This document shows positions 16,214 to 25,326 of a DNA stretch of 64,000 nucleotides, piece after piece. How positions within the stretch are numbered: position 1 is the stretch's first letter; each line of letters starts with the position of its first letter. The notes beneath the pieces are model-generated. The model was given only the letters and a program-made list of their open reading frames with translations. It had not been told where the DNA came from and did no database searches. This DNA is from Natrinema amylolyticus_A (GTDB lineage: Archaea; Halobacteriota; Halobacteria; Halobacteriales; Natrialbaceae), in contig NZ_JBHUDI010000011.1 of NCBI RefSeq assembly GCF_042678045.1, positions 248,001 through 312,000 on the forward strand, given 5' to 3'. The position numbers and the translations under genes are program-made.

Positions 16214-18918
16214 GTACAGATTCACGAGACGCAGACTCCCTTTCGAATGAGGAACAGGACGAACTACTACAGGAGGTCGAGCGAAGTCGATCTCATCAGG
16301 GGCTGTCGGCTGCACTCGTCGCCCTGATCGGCATCACGTTCTCGGCGTTCCAGATGTGGATCGCGGCCCGCAGCTACAAGTTCAGTGCGACGCTGCCGGG
16401 TATCGGAACTGTCGAAATCGCGTCGCTCCAGCCGCTGCAGGTGTACGCGATCCACGTGACCTTCGCGCTCGTCCTCGCATTTCTGTTGTTCCCGGCAAGT
16501 ACCGGCGACGAGTTCGTCGCTCGCCGACTCGGCGCGATCGCCTCCGCCGTTAGTAGTCGGTTCGGTCCGGACAGCCCCGTCACGCACGCCGTCGAACGGC
16601 TCCGGGACGGCGTCCGATGGGCGGCCGTTGATCCGAGCCTGAGTCGGATCACGCCACTCGACGCCCTCCTCGCCACCCTCTCGCTGTTCCCGGCGTACTA
16701 CTTCGTGACTTCGTACGAGGAGATCCAGGAGCTGGCGACCTTCGGCATCCAGTCGGGTGCGCCACTCGACGAGGCCGTCCCGCCACTCGCGCCTCTCGTC
16801 GCCGGACTGACCACGCTCGGCGTGCCGATCGACGGACAGTCCGGCGCGTTCTTGCTTGGCGTGCTTGGAATTCTGCTCGTGCTTGAGGCGACGCGCCGGA
16901 CACTGGGCGTGGTCCTCATGTCGCTGATCGCGTCGTTCATCGTCTACGCTCGATGGGGGTATTTCATCTCGAGCGATTCGGTGATCGGAGCGCTGGCGAT
17001 CCAGCCCGAAACCTGGGGGAGTATCGTCTACGACCTCTGGTACACTACGGAGGCGGGCATCATGAGCACGCCCGTCGCCGTCAGCGTTCGCTTCATCTAC
17101 ATCTTCATCCTCTTCGGGGCCTTCCTCGAGATGAGCGGCGCTGGTAAGTGGTTTATCGACCTCGCGTACTCGCTGACCGGCACTAGAAAGGGTGGTCCGG
17201 CGAAAGCGAGTGTCGTCTCGAGCGGGTTCATGGGGATGCTCAGCGGTTCGTCGATCGCTAACACGGTGACGACGGGCGCGTTCACGATCCCGCTGATGAA
17301 GCGCTCGGGCTACTCGCCCGAGTTCTCCGGCGCGGTCGAAGCCTCAGCGTCGTCGGGCGGCCAGGTCCTCCCACCAGTGATGGGCGCGGCCGCGTTCCTC
17401 ATCGTCGAGTTCACCGGAACGTCCTACTCCGACGTGATCATGGCCGCGACCCTACCCGCGATCGCGTTCTTCTTCGGGATGTGGGTCATGGTTCATTTCG
17501 AAGCGGTCCGCGGTGGGATTGGCGGCCTCGCACGCGGTGAACTTCCAAACGGTCTCGAGAACTTCCGGTCCGGCTGGTTCTACCTGATTCCGCTCGCGCT
17601 CCTGATTTACTTCCTGGTCGTCGCTCGCCTGTCGATCAACCGCGCCGGTTGGTACGCGATCATCGCTATCACCGCGATGATCGCCGTCGTGGCCGCCTAC
17701 GACAAGCGCAGCCGCGTGCCGCTGCTCGGCTCGATCACGGCGCTCACGCTTGCCAACGCCGCGGCCTTCGCGACGTACGGCGTCGGCCTCGGGTCTGTAG
17801 TGCAGGTCCTACTCGGCCTCGAGTCGGCGGCTGACCCGTACGCGCTCGGTGCCGCGGCGGGCGCGGCCGTCTCGGATCTCGGAACGATCGCGATCCTCGT
17901 CAGTGTCGCCTTCCTGTTCGTCCGTCCGCGTGCCGATGCGCCGCTGCTCGAACTCGACGACTCGATCGACAACTCCGCGCGTCGGAGTGCAGAATTGCTC
18001 AGCCGCCCGTCACTCGGAAAAAACGCCGGCTACCGGTTCGGGACGTTCATCCTGAAATCGATGGATTCGGGTGCACGGACCGCGACCACCGTCGTCATCG
18101 CCGTCGCAGCCGCAGGCGTCGTTCCGGGCGTGATCAGCGTCTCTGGACTCGGCCCGAACCTCGCAGCGCTCATCGACGCCGTCAGCGGCGGTTCGATCCT
18201 GATCCTGCTCAGCCTGACGGGCGTTGCGGCGATTATCTTCGGGATGGGAATGCCCACGACTGCGATGTACATCATCCTAGTCGCGATGCTCGGCGGGCCG
18301 ATGGAGGATCTGGGCGTCTGGGTCGTCGCGGCTCACCTCTTCGTCCTCTACTTCGGCCTGATGGCTGACGTCACGCCGCCAGTCGCCGTCGCCGCCTTCG
18401 CCGGCGCAGGCGTCGCCAAAGCCGACGAACTCAAGACCGCGACCGCCGCGTTCCTCCTCTCGCTGAACAAGATTCTCGTCCCGTTCGCGTTCGTGTTCTC
18501 TCCGGGCATCCTGCTCGCACGGAACGTCAACGGCGAGTGGGGACTCATCGGCTGGAGCGACGTCACGGATCTCGGCTTCTTCCTCCCCGAAGTCGTCGTC
18601 CCCATCCTCGGGATGTTCCTCGGCGTCTACGCGCTCGGGGTCACGATCATCGGCTACCAGTACTCGTCGGTCGGCGCCGGCAAACGCGCGCTGTACGCGA
18701 TCGCCTCGATCCTCCTGATGGTACCCGAGGTGCCGCTGCTCGTCCTCGAAGGCGTGCTCGCGCTCGTCGGCGTTTCCACCGGTCTCACCGGCCTCTCGGC
18801 GACGCTTCTGCTTCGCATGCTTGGACTCGCGATTCTCGTCTCCCTGTCACACCGTAACTACACGCGACCGTCCGGGTCCGAGTTCGAATCCGCCGCGCCG
18901 AGCCCGGCCGACGCGTAA
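16210..18918 (+). CDS. TRAP transporter fused permease (4TM + 12TM)
   Basis: 902 residues, predominantly hydrophobic. The N-terminal part corresponds to the small DctQ-like subunit plus linker helices, and the rest to the DctM-like large subunit. KGGPAKASVVSSGFMGMLSG and PVMGAAAFLIVEFTG are typical of the fused TRAP family, as is GMGMPTTAMYIILVAML in the second inverted half. It works with the TAXI binding protein at 14681 in Na+- or H+-driven solute uptake. It overlaps the DUF1850 gene by 4 nt. The last ~60 residues add two extra helices and a short acidic tail. Confidence 0.93.
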   Translation: MSTDSRDADSLSNEEQDELLQEVERSRSHQGLSAALVALIGITFSAFQMWIAARSYKFSATLPGIGTVEIASLQPLQVYAIHVTFALVLAFLLFPASTGDEFVARRLGAIASAVSSRFGPDSPVTHAVERLRDGVRWAAVDPSLSRITPLDALLATLSLFPAYYFVTSYEEIQELATFGIQSGAPLDEAVPPLAPLVAGLTTLGVPIDGQSGAFLLGVLGILLVLEATRRTLGVVLMSLIASFIVYARWGYFISSDSVIGALAIQPETWGSIVYDLWYTTEAGIMSTPVAVSVRFIYIFILFGAFLEMSGAGKWFIDLAYSLTGTRKGGPAKASVVSSGFMGMLSGSSIANTVTTGAFTIPLMKRSGYSPEFSGAVEASASSGGQVLPPVMGAAAFLIVEFTGTSYSDVIMAATLPAIAFFFGMWVMVHFEAVRGGIGGLARGELPNGLENFRSGWFYLIPLALLIYFLVVARLSINRAGWYAIIAITAMIAVVAAYDKRSRVPLLGSITALTLANAAAFATYGVGLGSVVQVLLGLESAADPYALGAAAGAAVSDLGTIAILVSVAFLFVRPRADAPLLELDDSIDNSARRSAELLSRPSLGKNAGYRFGTFILKSMDSGARTATTVVIAVAAAGVVPGVISVSGLGPNLAALIDAVSGGSILILLSLTGVAAIIFGMGMPTTAMYIILVAMLGGPMEDLGVWVVAAHLFVLYFGLMADVTPPVAVAAFAGAGVAKADELKTATAAFLLSLNKILVPFAFVFSPGILLARNVNGEWGLIGWSDVTDLGFFLPEVVVPILGMFLGVYALGVTIIGYQYSSVGAGKRALYAIASILLMVPEVPLLVLEGVLALVGVSTGLTGLSATLLLRMLGLAILVSLSHRNYTRPSGSEFESAAPSPADA

Positions 18919-19040
18919 GCGTTCGTCACGGTTCCGTTTTTTCGACGTGCCGACGGCTGGTCGGATACTGTACCATCAGTCAAGCCAGCGGGTCCGAGAC
19001 CGTGTTGTGGGTGCACTAGTCACTCGGGGCACTCGCTGTC

Positions 19041-19664
19041 TCACTCGAGGTCGGCCCGGCCGCTCGTCGCGCTGCGGAGCCGATCCCGAAGCGCCTCGGC
19101 GTCCGCACGCGGGACCCGCACGTCGAAGGAGACCGTGGTCTCGTAGTCGGCGTCGAACTCGTAGCCTTCGCTTTCCAGAATCGAGCGGACCGTTCCCGAG
19201 TCGTCGTAGTCGACGGTGATCCCGACACGCTCGTGTGGCCGCTCCTCGACGACGCCCGCCGCTTCGACGGCCTCTTTCACTGCCCGGGAGTAGGCCCGAA
19301 CGAGCCCGCCGACGCCGAGGTTCGTCCCGCCGTAGTAGCGCGTGACGACGACCGCACAGTTCTCGAGTTCTTGCTGGGTGAGGACGTTCAGCGCTGGCTT
19401 GCCGGCCGAACCGGAGGGTTCGCCCTCGTCGCTCGAGTACTCCCGGAGGAAATGTCCGTCGGAGCCGCCGTCGCCGGTTCGCACACGATAGGCGGGGACG
19501 TTGTGGGTCGCGTCGGCGTATTCGTCTTTGACGGCGTCGATAAACGCCTCGGCGGCGTCGACGGAGTCGACTGGCCGGACGTGGCCGATGAACTCCGAGC
19601 CCTGGACGAAGAACTCGGCGGTGGCGGCCTCGGCGACCGTCCGGTAGGCATCGCTCACTGCCAC
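19041..19664 (-). CDS. IMPACT/YigZ family protein
   Basis: 207 residues. The N-terminal IMPACT domain has the hallmark THNVPAYRV, DDGEPSGSAGKP-like SSDEGEPSGSAGKPALNVL, and VVVTRYYGGTNLGVGGLVRA. The C-terminal ~70 residues form the ferredoxin-like UPF0029 domain. In eukaryotes, IMPACT modulates GCN1/GCN2; in prokaryotes the role is unclear, though ribosome or nucleic-acid binding is suspected. The length is normal. It is separated from the TRAP operon by about 120 nt and is convergent with it. Confidence 0.9.
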   Translation of the reverse strand: MAVSDAYRTVAEAATAEFFVQGSEFIGHVRPVDSVDAAEAFIDAVKDEYADATHNVPAYRVRTGDGGSDGHFLREYSSDEGEPSGSAGKPALNVLTQQELENCAVVVTRYYGGTNLGVGGLVRAYSRAVKEAVEAAGVVEERPHERVGITVDYDDSGTVRSILESEGYEFDADYETTVSFDVRVPRADAEALRDRLRSATSGRADLE

Positions 19665-19836
19665 TCACCTCTTGGGGCGTCTTCCCACTGTCGGCGCTCG
19701 AGACTGGCCATGGCGCCACTATTCTGGCCGGTGAAAAGAGCCCGTCGGTCCCCTCGTCTAGCGGCTACAGATGGGCCGTCAGGTATGTTTCGCCCCGACC
19801 AGTACGTTATTATTTCTCTATGCGGTGTGTGGGCAC

Positions 19837-20247
19837 ATGGAAAGCGAGGCGATCGATCCCCAACTCGCGGACGAACTCCGCAGCGTCTGTCGGACGACGG
19901 TGGGCGACGAACTGCGTAGTATCACCTACTTCACCGAGGATGTCGTCGAACAGCTCTATCTCCGGTCGGATCTGGAACAGACGGCCGATCTGGTCGGATT
20001 CGCCGACCACGAACGGCTGGGTTTTCACTCCCAGTCGGCCTACCGCAACACGCAACTCGGCGAGTACCAGGCGACGATCCGCATGTTCGAGAACGGCTAC
20101 CTTTCGCGAGTCATCCGTGGTCCCCACGGCGTCTGGGTGACGGTCGACGCCATGTCGATCGACCGATTCGAGGAACTCACGAGCGCGCTCGAGGCAGTGC
20201 TCACCGACTTCGCTGACGTCGTCGATAGCGAGCCCACCGACTACTGA
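19837..20247 (+). CDS. Conserved haloarchaeal protein of unknown function
   Basis: 136 residues from ATG 19837, chosen because ACGTTATTATTTC (TATA-like) lies about 27 nt upstream. The protein is soluble and acidic. It contains SVCRTTVGDELRSITYFT, YLRSDLEQTADLVGFADHER and a beta-rich ATIRMFENGYLSRVIRG segment, followed by a C-terminal helix. The pattern (an N-terminal helix, then a five-strand profilin-like region) suggests a sensor or roadblock-like fold, which is inference only. It overlaps the convergent ACT-domain gene by 7 nt. Confidence 0.75.
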   Translation: MESEAIDPQLADELRSVCRTTVGDELRSITYFTEDVVEQLYLRSDLEQTADLVGFADHERLGFHSQSAYRNTQLGEYQATIRMFENGYLSRVIRGPHGVWVTVDAMSIDRFEELTSALEAVLTDFADVVDSEPTDY

Positions 20248-20744
20248 AGTTCGATCTTCCGGACGAACGCGAGGTCGCGGAGCTCGGTGATGACCTCGCC
20301 CGGCAGTTCCTCGTCGGTGATCAGGTAGAGTCGCGGTTCGTCGGTGAACTCCGGGTCTTCGCTGATGGTCTGGCGGATCGAGATGCCGTTGTCGGCGAGT
20401 GTCCCCGTGACCTCGGCGACGATCCCCTCCTGTTCGGCGTCGTCGGGCGTGATCGTCAGCACCGTCAGATCGAGCACCGGCGCCAGATCCATCAGACTCG
20501 GCACCTGCGAGATGTTCTGGAAGATGCGCCGGAGTTCGGGATCCTCGAGGATGACGTCGGTCGTCGAGTCGACGACCCGCCGATCGACGCCGATCTCGCG
20601 GGCGATTCCCGTGTTCGGGATTTCGATACCGCCCGAGACGACCCGCCCCTCGTCGTTGACGGAGAAGCCGCGCTCGAGCAACAGCCGGATTACAGCCTGC
20701 TGACTCGGCGAGCCCTCGAACTTCTCCATGATCTCGTCGAACAT
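20241..20744 (-). CDS. ACT-domain regulator of amino-acid metabolism (COG2150-like)
   Basis: 167 residues. The N-terminal ~75 residues look like a winged helix-turn-helix (QQAVIRLLLERGFSVNDEGR, ARE-IGVDRRVVDSTTDVIL). Residues about 90-165 form an ACT domain (LTVLTITPDDAEQEGIVAEV onward, with SIRQTISED). Proteins of this COG are predicted to sense amino acids and regulate their metabolism. The start ATG at 20744 is the first in the frame. It overlaps the end of the convergent 19837 gene by 7 nt. Confidence 0.85.
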   Translation of the reverse strand: MFDEIMEKFEGSPSQQAVIRLLLERGFSVNDEGRVVSGGIEIPNTGIAREIGVDRRVVDSTTDVILEDPELRRIFQNISQVPSLMDLAPVLDLTVLTITPDDAEQEGIVAEVTGTLADNGISIRQTISEDPEFTDEPRLYLITDEELPGEVITELRDLAFVRKIELQ

Positions 20745-20878
20745 TCGTCGTCGACCCTACGGACGCACCGGTATAAGGTCCAGCGGTCGGGCATGCTCAC
20801 AGTGGTCGCCCGCGAACGCGTCCGGCTCCATCGCCGTCTGACGGATACTTTTTGCTCTCGGCGACGTGACCCATCAGT

Positions 20879-21604
20879 ATGCGCGAACTTCGGACCTGTG
20901 ACTTCTGTGCCGCCGACGCCGTCGGCACGTTCGAGATCGTCCCGCCCGAACTCGAGCCGACGGAGGCCGAACAGCGCCGCGTCGTCTGCTGTCCCGACTG
21001 CCGGGATCGTCTCGAGACATTACTCGAGCCGCTGCTGGCCCGCGCCGGGGTCACGGACCGCGACTCGACTGATAACAGCCGACCCGCTGGCGACTCGGTC
21101 GTCACCGCTGCGGACAGCGCGACGACGACCCGCTCCCGAACCGCGTCTTCGAACGCGACCGTCACGGACGCTGCCACCGACGGCAGCACTGCTTCCGACG
21201 CGTACGACCCCGAATCCGCTGACAGCGAGGCCGATGCGGATGCCGCCGAGTCCAGCGCGGACGCCGACGAACCCAATTCGGACACCGCGACCCTCGACGG
21301 AGGAATCACGCTCGAGCGCGACGAGCAACCGGACGAGACAGTGGACGACACAGCGAATGAGACAGCAGACGACATAGTGGATGACACAACGGACCAGGCC
21401 TCTTCGTCGGCGAGCCGGCCACGAGCCTACAGCAAGGTCATCCGGCTCCTGCGCAACCGCGAGTTCCCCATGAAACGCAGCGCTGTCGAGGAACTGGCGT
21501 CGGGAGCCTATGATCTCGAGAACGACACCGCCGCGGCGATCGTCGACTACGCGATCGAGGACGGCGAGTTCGTCGAAAACCGAGGGAAACTGCGCCGGCC
21601 ATAG
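20879..21604 (+). CDS. Zinc-finger-like protein with long acidic linker
   Basis: 241 residues in three parts. Residues 1-55 hold four cysteines arranged as CDFC and CCPDC, a zinc-ribbon layout. Residues about 58-170 form a low-complexity linker rich in Asp, Thr, Ala, Ser and Glu. The C-terminal ~60 residues (PRAYSKVIRLLRNREFPMKR and AVEELASGAYDLEND) form a small helical domain. The layout resembles haloarchaeal CxxC proteins that may bind RNA or DNA. No enzymatic motif is seen. It is a single gene with TTTTTGC about 30 nt before the start. Confidence 0.75.
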   Translation: MRELRTCDFCAADAVGTFEIVPPELEPTEAEQRRVVCCPDCRDRLETLLEPLLARAGVTDRDSTDNSRPAGDSVVTAADSATTTRSRTASSNATVTDAATDGSTASDAYDPESADSEADADAAESSADADEPNSDTATLDGGITLERDEQPDETVDDTANETADDIVDDTTDQASSSASRPRAYSKVIRLLRNREFPMKRSAVEELASGAYDLENDTAAAIVDYAIEDGEFVENRGKLRRP

Positions 21605-21625
21605 TGAACCGGCAGCCGCGCCCCG

Positions 21626-22213
21626 CTACAGCGTGCCTTTGGTGCTCGGCGTTCCCTCCCGTCGCTCGTCGATCCGCGTCGCATCGTCGAGGCTCCGGGT
21701 TAGCGCCTTGAACAGCGCCTCGACCTCGTGGTGGGCGTTCTCGCCGGTGACCTCGAGGTGCAGCGTCAGTCCGGCGTTCATCGCCAGCGACTCGCCGAAG
21801 TGACGCGCCATGTCGCTGGTGAACCCTCCGATCTGTTCCTGGGAGAACGCCCCGTCGAAGTAAAACCGTGGCCGACCGCTCACGTCGACGACAGCCCCGG
21901 CGACGGCCTCGTCTAAGGGAACCTTCCGGTCGGCATATCGGACGATCCCCGACCGATCACCCAGCGCCTCGTCGAACGCCTCGCCGAGGACGATCGCGAC
22001 GTCTTCGACCGTGTGGTGGTCGTCGACCTCGAGGTCACCGTCACAGTCGATCTCGAGGTCGAACAGGCCGTGTTTGGCGAACGACGTCAGCATATGGTCG
22101 AAAAAGCCGATGCCAGTGTCGATCGCGGCCGTCCCGGTGCCGTCGATCGCGAGCGTACACTCGATCGACGTCTCGGCCGTCTCGCGCGTGCGGGTTGCCG
22201 TTCGCTCGCTCAT
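21626..22213 (-). CDS. hisB: Imidazoleglycerol-phosphate dehydratase
   Basis: 195 residues from ATG 22213. The frame extends to 22300, but the extension lacks family similarity and 195 residues is the usual monofunctional length. It dehydrates imidazole-glycerol phosphate to imidazole-acetol phosphate (histidine pathway, step 7). GIGFFDHMLTSFAKHG, DDHHTVEDVAIVLGEA and MARHFGESLAMNAGLTLH contain the metal-binding His and Glu residues of the repeated halves, and GENAHHEVEALFKAL the C-terminal site. hisA lies 2.2 kb away on the same strand, separated by trkH. Confidence 0.96.
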   Translation of the reverse strand: MSERTATRTRETAETSIECTLAIDGTGTAAIDTGIGFFDHMLTSFAKHGLFDLEIDCDGDLEVDDHHTVEDVAIVLGEAFDEALGDRSGIVRYADRKVPLDEAVAGAVVDVSGRPRFYFDGAFSQEQIGGFTSDMARHFGESLAMNAGLTLHLEVTGENAHHEVEALFKALTRSLDDATRIDERREGTPSTKGTL

Positions 22214-22478
22214 GTCGAACGCATATCGCCCCCGGTACAAGGCGGTTCCGCTCGCCTCCGCAGATGTCGGTTCGGATTCCCTCTCTACCCCGTTCGACAC
22301 CGATTCGGGAAAATCACCTCAAAGGCAGTTATAAAATGTCTAAACGGTTCTTACACTGTATAAAAACATTAGTGAGGTTACAACATTCACGTAAAACGGA
22401 CCGAAACCACGCCAACCTTCGACCCGTTATATGGGCTCTGGGGTGAATGGTGTATTCGAGAAGAGGTACTCCGCTCCG

Positions 22479-22745
22479 ATGTCAAACTCTCCCGTTTCAA
22501 ACGACTCGATCGCTCCCTCGAGCCCCGAACCGGAGGCTCAGCGCGATCGATCGAAATGGCTCCTCCGTTCACTCAAGGGTCCAACGCAGTTTCTCTCGTT
22601 CTGGGCCGCGATTGCGCTCCCGTTCGTCCATCTCCCCCTGCTCGCACAGGGCCTTGGCGATCCCGACGTGACGCTGGTGTTTCTCCTCTTGCTCGCCGCC
22701 AACGTCTTCGCGCTCTACGTCGGCCACGGATACAATCAGGAATGA
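22479..22745 (+). CDS. Small membrane protein of unknown function
   Basis: 88 residues from ATG 22479; an ATG at 22431 would add 16 residues. A charged, Ser/Pro-rich N-terminus (about 45 residues) is followed by two hydrophobic segments, FLSFWAAIALPFVHLPLLA and VTLVFLLLLAANVFALYVG. It ends 9 nt before structured element A and 135 nt before trkH on the same strand, so it may share that transcript. GTTATATGGG at 22423-22432 could be its TATA box. No homology recognised. Confidence 0.6.
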   Translation: MSNSPVSNDSIAPSSPEPEAQRDRSKWLLRSLKGPTQFLSFWAAIALPFVHLPLLAQGLGDPDVTLVFLLLLAANVFALYVGHGYNQE

Positions 22746-22814
22746 TACGAACTCCTGTCAGTCAGTTCCGGCGCACCCGCGACCTGTCCTGCAGGTGCGC
22801 CAGTATCGGGACAG
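22746..22814 (+). repeat. Structured repeat element, copy A
   Basis: It begins TACGAACTCCTGTCAG and shares CCTGTCAGTCAGT with copy B at 27648. An 8-bp perfect stem (GGCGCACC 22770-22777 with GGTGCGCC 22794-22801) is enclosed by CTGTC (22755-22759) pairing with GACAG (22810-22814). It lies between a small membrane-protein gene and trkH. Possible readings are a 3' or 5' structured RNA, or the end of a decayed mobile element. Confidence 0.7.
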
Positions 22815-22861
22815 CAGACCGTATGAGTCACTCCGCCGTTCCGAACCGTTATCCCGTCCGC

Positions 22862-22883
22862 CATCTACATGTCTCCGTAGATG
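22862..22883 (+). promoter_or_regulatory. Hairpin overlapping the trkH start codon
   Basis: CATCTAC (22862-22868) can pair perfectly with GTAGATG (22877-22883) across an 8-nt loop, hiding the ATG at 22881. It only matters if the transcript has a leader. The nearby GTTATCCCG (22848-22856) could instead drive a leaderless message, which would remove the left arm. Confidence 0.4.
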
Positions 22884-24377
22884 ACGTTTCGCGTCGACTG
22901 GCGCTCGAGTTGTAGCCTCACCGGGACGGTCCTGAAGTGGCTCGCGGTCCCGACGATCGCGCCGCTCGCGCTGGCCGTCGTCGACGGGGACGATCCGCTG
23001 CCGTTTCTCGTCACACTCGTCGTCACCGTCGTCCTCGGAGCGGGCCTCGAGGCACTGACCGACGAGCGCGAGATCGGCCAGCGGGAGGCGTTTTTGATGG
23101 TCGCGCTGACGTGGCTCGGCGTCGCGCTGGTCGGGGCGATCCCCTTTCTCGTCGCGGGGACGGGGGTGTTCACACAACCGGTCAACGCCGTTTTCGAGAG
23201 CACGAGCGGCGTGACGACGACGGGAGCGACCGTGATCGCCGAGTTCGGGATCCACTCCCGTGCGATCATGCTCTGGCGGGCTATCCTCCAGTGGCTCGGC
23301 GGCCTCGGCATCCTGATCGTCGCGATCGGCCTGTTCTCGCACCTGCTCGTCGGCGGTGCCCAGCTGATGGAGACCGAAACCCAGACCCAGAACGTCCACA
23401 AGCTCCATCCCCACCTCGACGAGACGGCTCGTCTCATCTGGGGACTGTACGTCGGGATGACAGTGCTTACGACGCTCGCCCTCGTCTCGCTTTCGCTGGT
23501 CGGGCTCGCACCGGAGATGGACCTCTACAACGCCGTCGCACACGCCCTGACCAGCGTCTCGACTGCCGGGTTCTCCCCGCAGCCCGACAGCATCGGCGCG
23601 TTCTCGCCGGCCGTCCAGTGGACGCTGATTCCCGTGATGGTCGTCGGCGCGACCAACTTCGTGTTGCTCTACGCCGTGACGCGAGGCGAGTTCCGACGAC
23701 CTTTCGAGTCCGCCGAGTTCCGGTTCTACGCCGCCCTCCTCGCGTCGATTGCGACGATCGTCGTCGCCACCCTTGCTCTCGATCCCGAGATCGCGATGGG
23801 GCTCGAGCCGACGATCCGCCACGGCCTATTCAACGTGGTGTCGATGGTGACGACGACGGGCTACGCGTCGGCGAATTTCGACCTCTGGTCGCCCGGTGCG
23901 AAGCACATGCTGTTTCTCTGTATGTTCACCGGCGGGATGGCCGGCTCGACGACGTGTTCGATCAAGTCGCTGCGCTGGCTGGTGATCCTCAAGGCGTTCC
24001 GCCGCAACCTGTTTCTGGCCGTTCATCCGGACGCCGTTCGACCGCTCCGCCTCGACGAGACCGTAGTCGATGAGGAGACCATCGGCGACGTCTTTACGTA
24101 CGTCACCCTCGCACTGGTTATCTTCTTCCTGCTGACGGTCGTCATCGTCGTCGACGCTGCCCGCGTCGGCAACCCGGTCGACGAGTTCGACGCGCTCGGG
24201 GCGGCCGCCTCGATCTTCCTCAATATCGGCCCCGCGTTCGGCGTCGCCGGCCCGTTCGACAACTACCTCGCGTTCTCGCCGCTGACCCGGGCCGTGATGA
24301 TCGTCATGATGTGGATCGGCCGCATCGAGATCATCCCCGTGCTCGTCCTGTTGACCCCCGAGTTCTGGGAACGCTGA
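22881..24377 (+). CDS. trkH: Trk-type potassium uptake protein, membrane subunit TrkH
   Basis: 498 residues with four pore-like MPM repeats. Selectivity-filter regions include STSGVTTTGATVI, TSVSTAGFSPQPDS and VVSMVTTTGYASANFD. GGMAGSTTCSIKSLRWLVIL and GRIEIIPVLVLL near the C-terminus are typical of TrkH/KtrB. It imports K+ and normally needs a cytosolic TrkA-type ring, which is not adjacent here. The start is fixed by an in-frame stop directly upstream (TAG 22878) and the expected MTFRVDWR beginning. High K+ uptake is essential for salt-in osmoadaptation. Confidence 0.95.
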   Translation: MTFRVDWRSSCSLTGTVLKWLAVPTIAPLALAVVDGDDPLPFLVTLVVTVVLGAGLEALTDEREIGQREAFLMVALTWLGVALVGAIPFLVAGTGVFTQPVNAVFESTSGVTTTGATVIAEFGIHSRAIMLWRAILQWLGGLGILIVAIGLFSHLLVGGAQLMETETQTQNVHKLHPHLDETARLIWGLYVGMTVLTTLALVSLSLVGLAPEMDLYNAVAHALTSVSTAGFSPQPDSIGAFSPAVQWTLIPVMVVGATNFVLLYAVTRGEFRRPFESAEFRFYAALLASIATIVVATLALDPEIAMGLEPTIRHGLFNVVSMVTTTGYASANFDLWSPGAKHMLFLCMFTGGMAGSTTCSIKSLRWLVILKAFRRNLFLAVHPDAVRPLRLDETVVDEETIGDVFTYVTLALVIFFLLTVVIVVDAARVGNPVDEFDALGAAASIFLNIGPAFGVAGPFDNYLAFSPLTRAVMIVMMWIGRIEIIPVLVLLTPEFWER

Positions 24378-24456
24378 ACGCTGGGTCGGTCGGCGGTCTG
24401 CTTACGGGCGCGCTGTGACCTCGAACGGAGCGTCCCGCTCGAGTCGCCGGCCGCGT

Positions 24457-25209
24457 CTACTCGTCTCCGTCGATCGCAGCCTGCGCTTCGTTGAGCGTGA
24501 ACTTGCCCTCGTACAGCGCGCTGCCGACGACGACTGCGGCCGCGCCAGCGTCTTCGAGCGCCCGCACGTCCTCGAGGGTCGCGACGCCGCCGCTTGCGAT
24601 CACCGGGATGTCGGTTGCCTCGACCAGCTCGCGGACGGGCTCGGTCGCGACGCCCTCGAGTTGGCCCTCGACGTCGACGTTCGTAAAGAGGATCGCGGCG
24701 GCCCCGAGGTCGTCGTAGCGTTCGGCCGCTTCGACGGGCGAGATCCCGGCTCCTTCGGTCCAGCCTTCGACGACGACCTCGCCGTCTTTCGCGTCGAGGC
24801 TGACGACCACGCTGTCGGGATGCGCTTCGCTGATCTCGGCCACGATCTCCGGGTTTTCGACCGCTGCAGTGCCGAGAATGACCCGGTCGACGCCGCGCTC
24901 GAGGAGGTCGATCGCGTCGTCGGCAGTACGAATCCCGCCACCCAGTTGGGTCGGGACGTCGACGGCGTCGATGACCGCATCGATGGCATCGGCGTTCGCC
25001 CGCTCGCCCTCGAACGCGCCGTCGAGGTCGACGAGGTGGAGCGTCTCCGCGCCGGCGTCGATCCATCGCCGGGCGGCCTCGACGGGCTCGCCGTAGGTCT
25101 TCTCGGTGCCGCGTTCGCCCTGGACGAGCTGGACGACCTCGCCGTCCTGGATGTCGACCGCCGGGATCACTTCGAACGCCCCGCTCGCGTCGTTGGCATC
25201 AGTGCGCAT
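24457..25209 (-). CDS. hisA: Phosphoribosylformimino-AICAR phosphate isomerase
   Basis: 250 residues, the usual length, from ATG 25209. The (beta/alpha)8 barrel enzyme isomerises ProFAR to PRFAR in histidine biosynthesis. The N-terminal FEVIPAVDIQDGEVVQLVQG carries the catalytic Asp, TQLGGGIRTADD and ILGTAAVENP the first phosphate site, and PVIASGGVATLEDVRAL with VVVGSALYEGKF the second. Cytosolic. It faces trkH convergently, and hisB lies beyond that. Confidence 0.96.
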   Translation of the reverse strand: MRTDANDASGAFEVIPAVDIQDGEVVQLVQGERGTEKTYGEPVEAARRWIDAGAETLHLVDLDGAFEGERANADAIDAVIDAVDVPTQLGGGIRTADDAIDLLERGVDRVILGTAAVENPEIVAEISEAHPDSVVVSLDAKDGEVVVEGWTEGAGISPVEAAERYDDLGAAAILFTNVDVEGQLEGVATEPVRELVEATDIPVIASGGVATLEDVRALEDAGAAAVVVGSALYEGKFTLNEAQAAIDGDE

Positions 25210-25326
25210 ACTCGAGTGCGCGAGGCCGGCGCGAGTAAAGGCGACGGTTTCGTCGACCGCCATCGCCGCGACACTGTTCTCGATAGTAACAGAATCCTTA
25301 CAAGTGTGGTCGGTGTCGGTCGCCCT

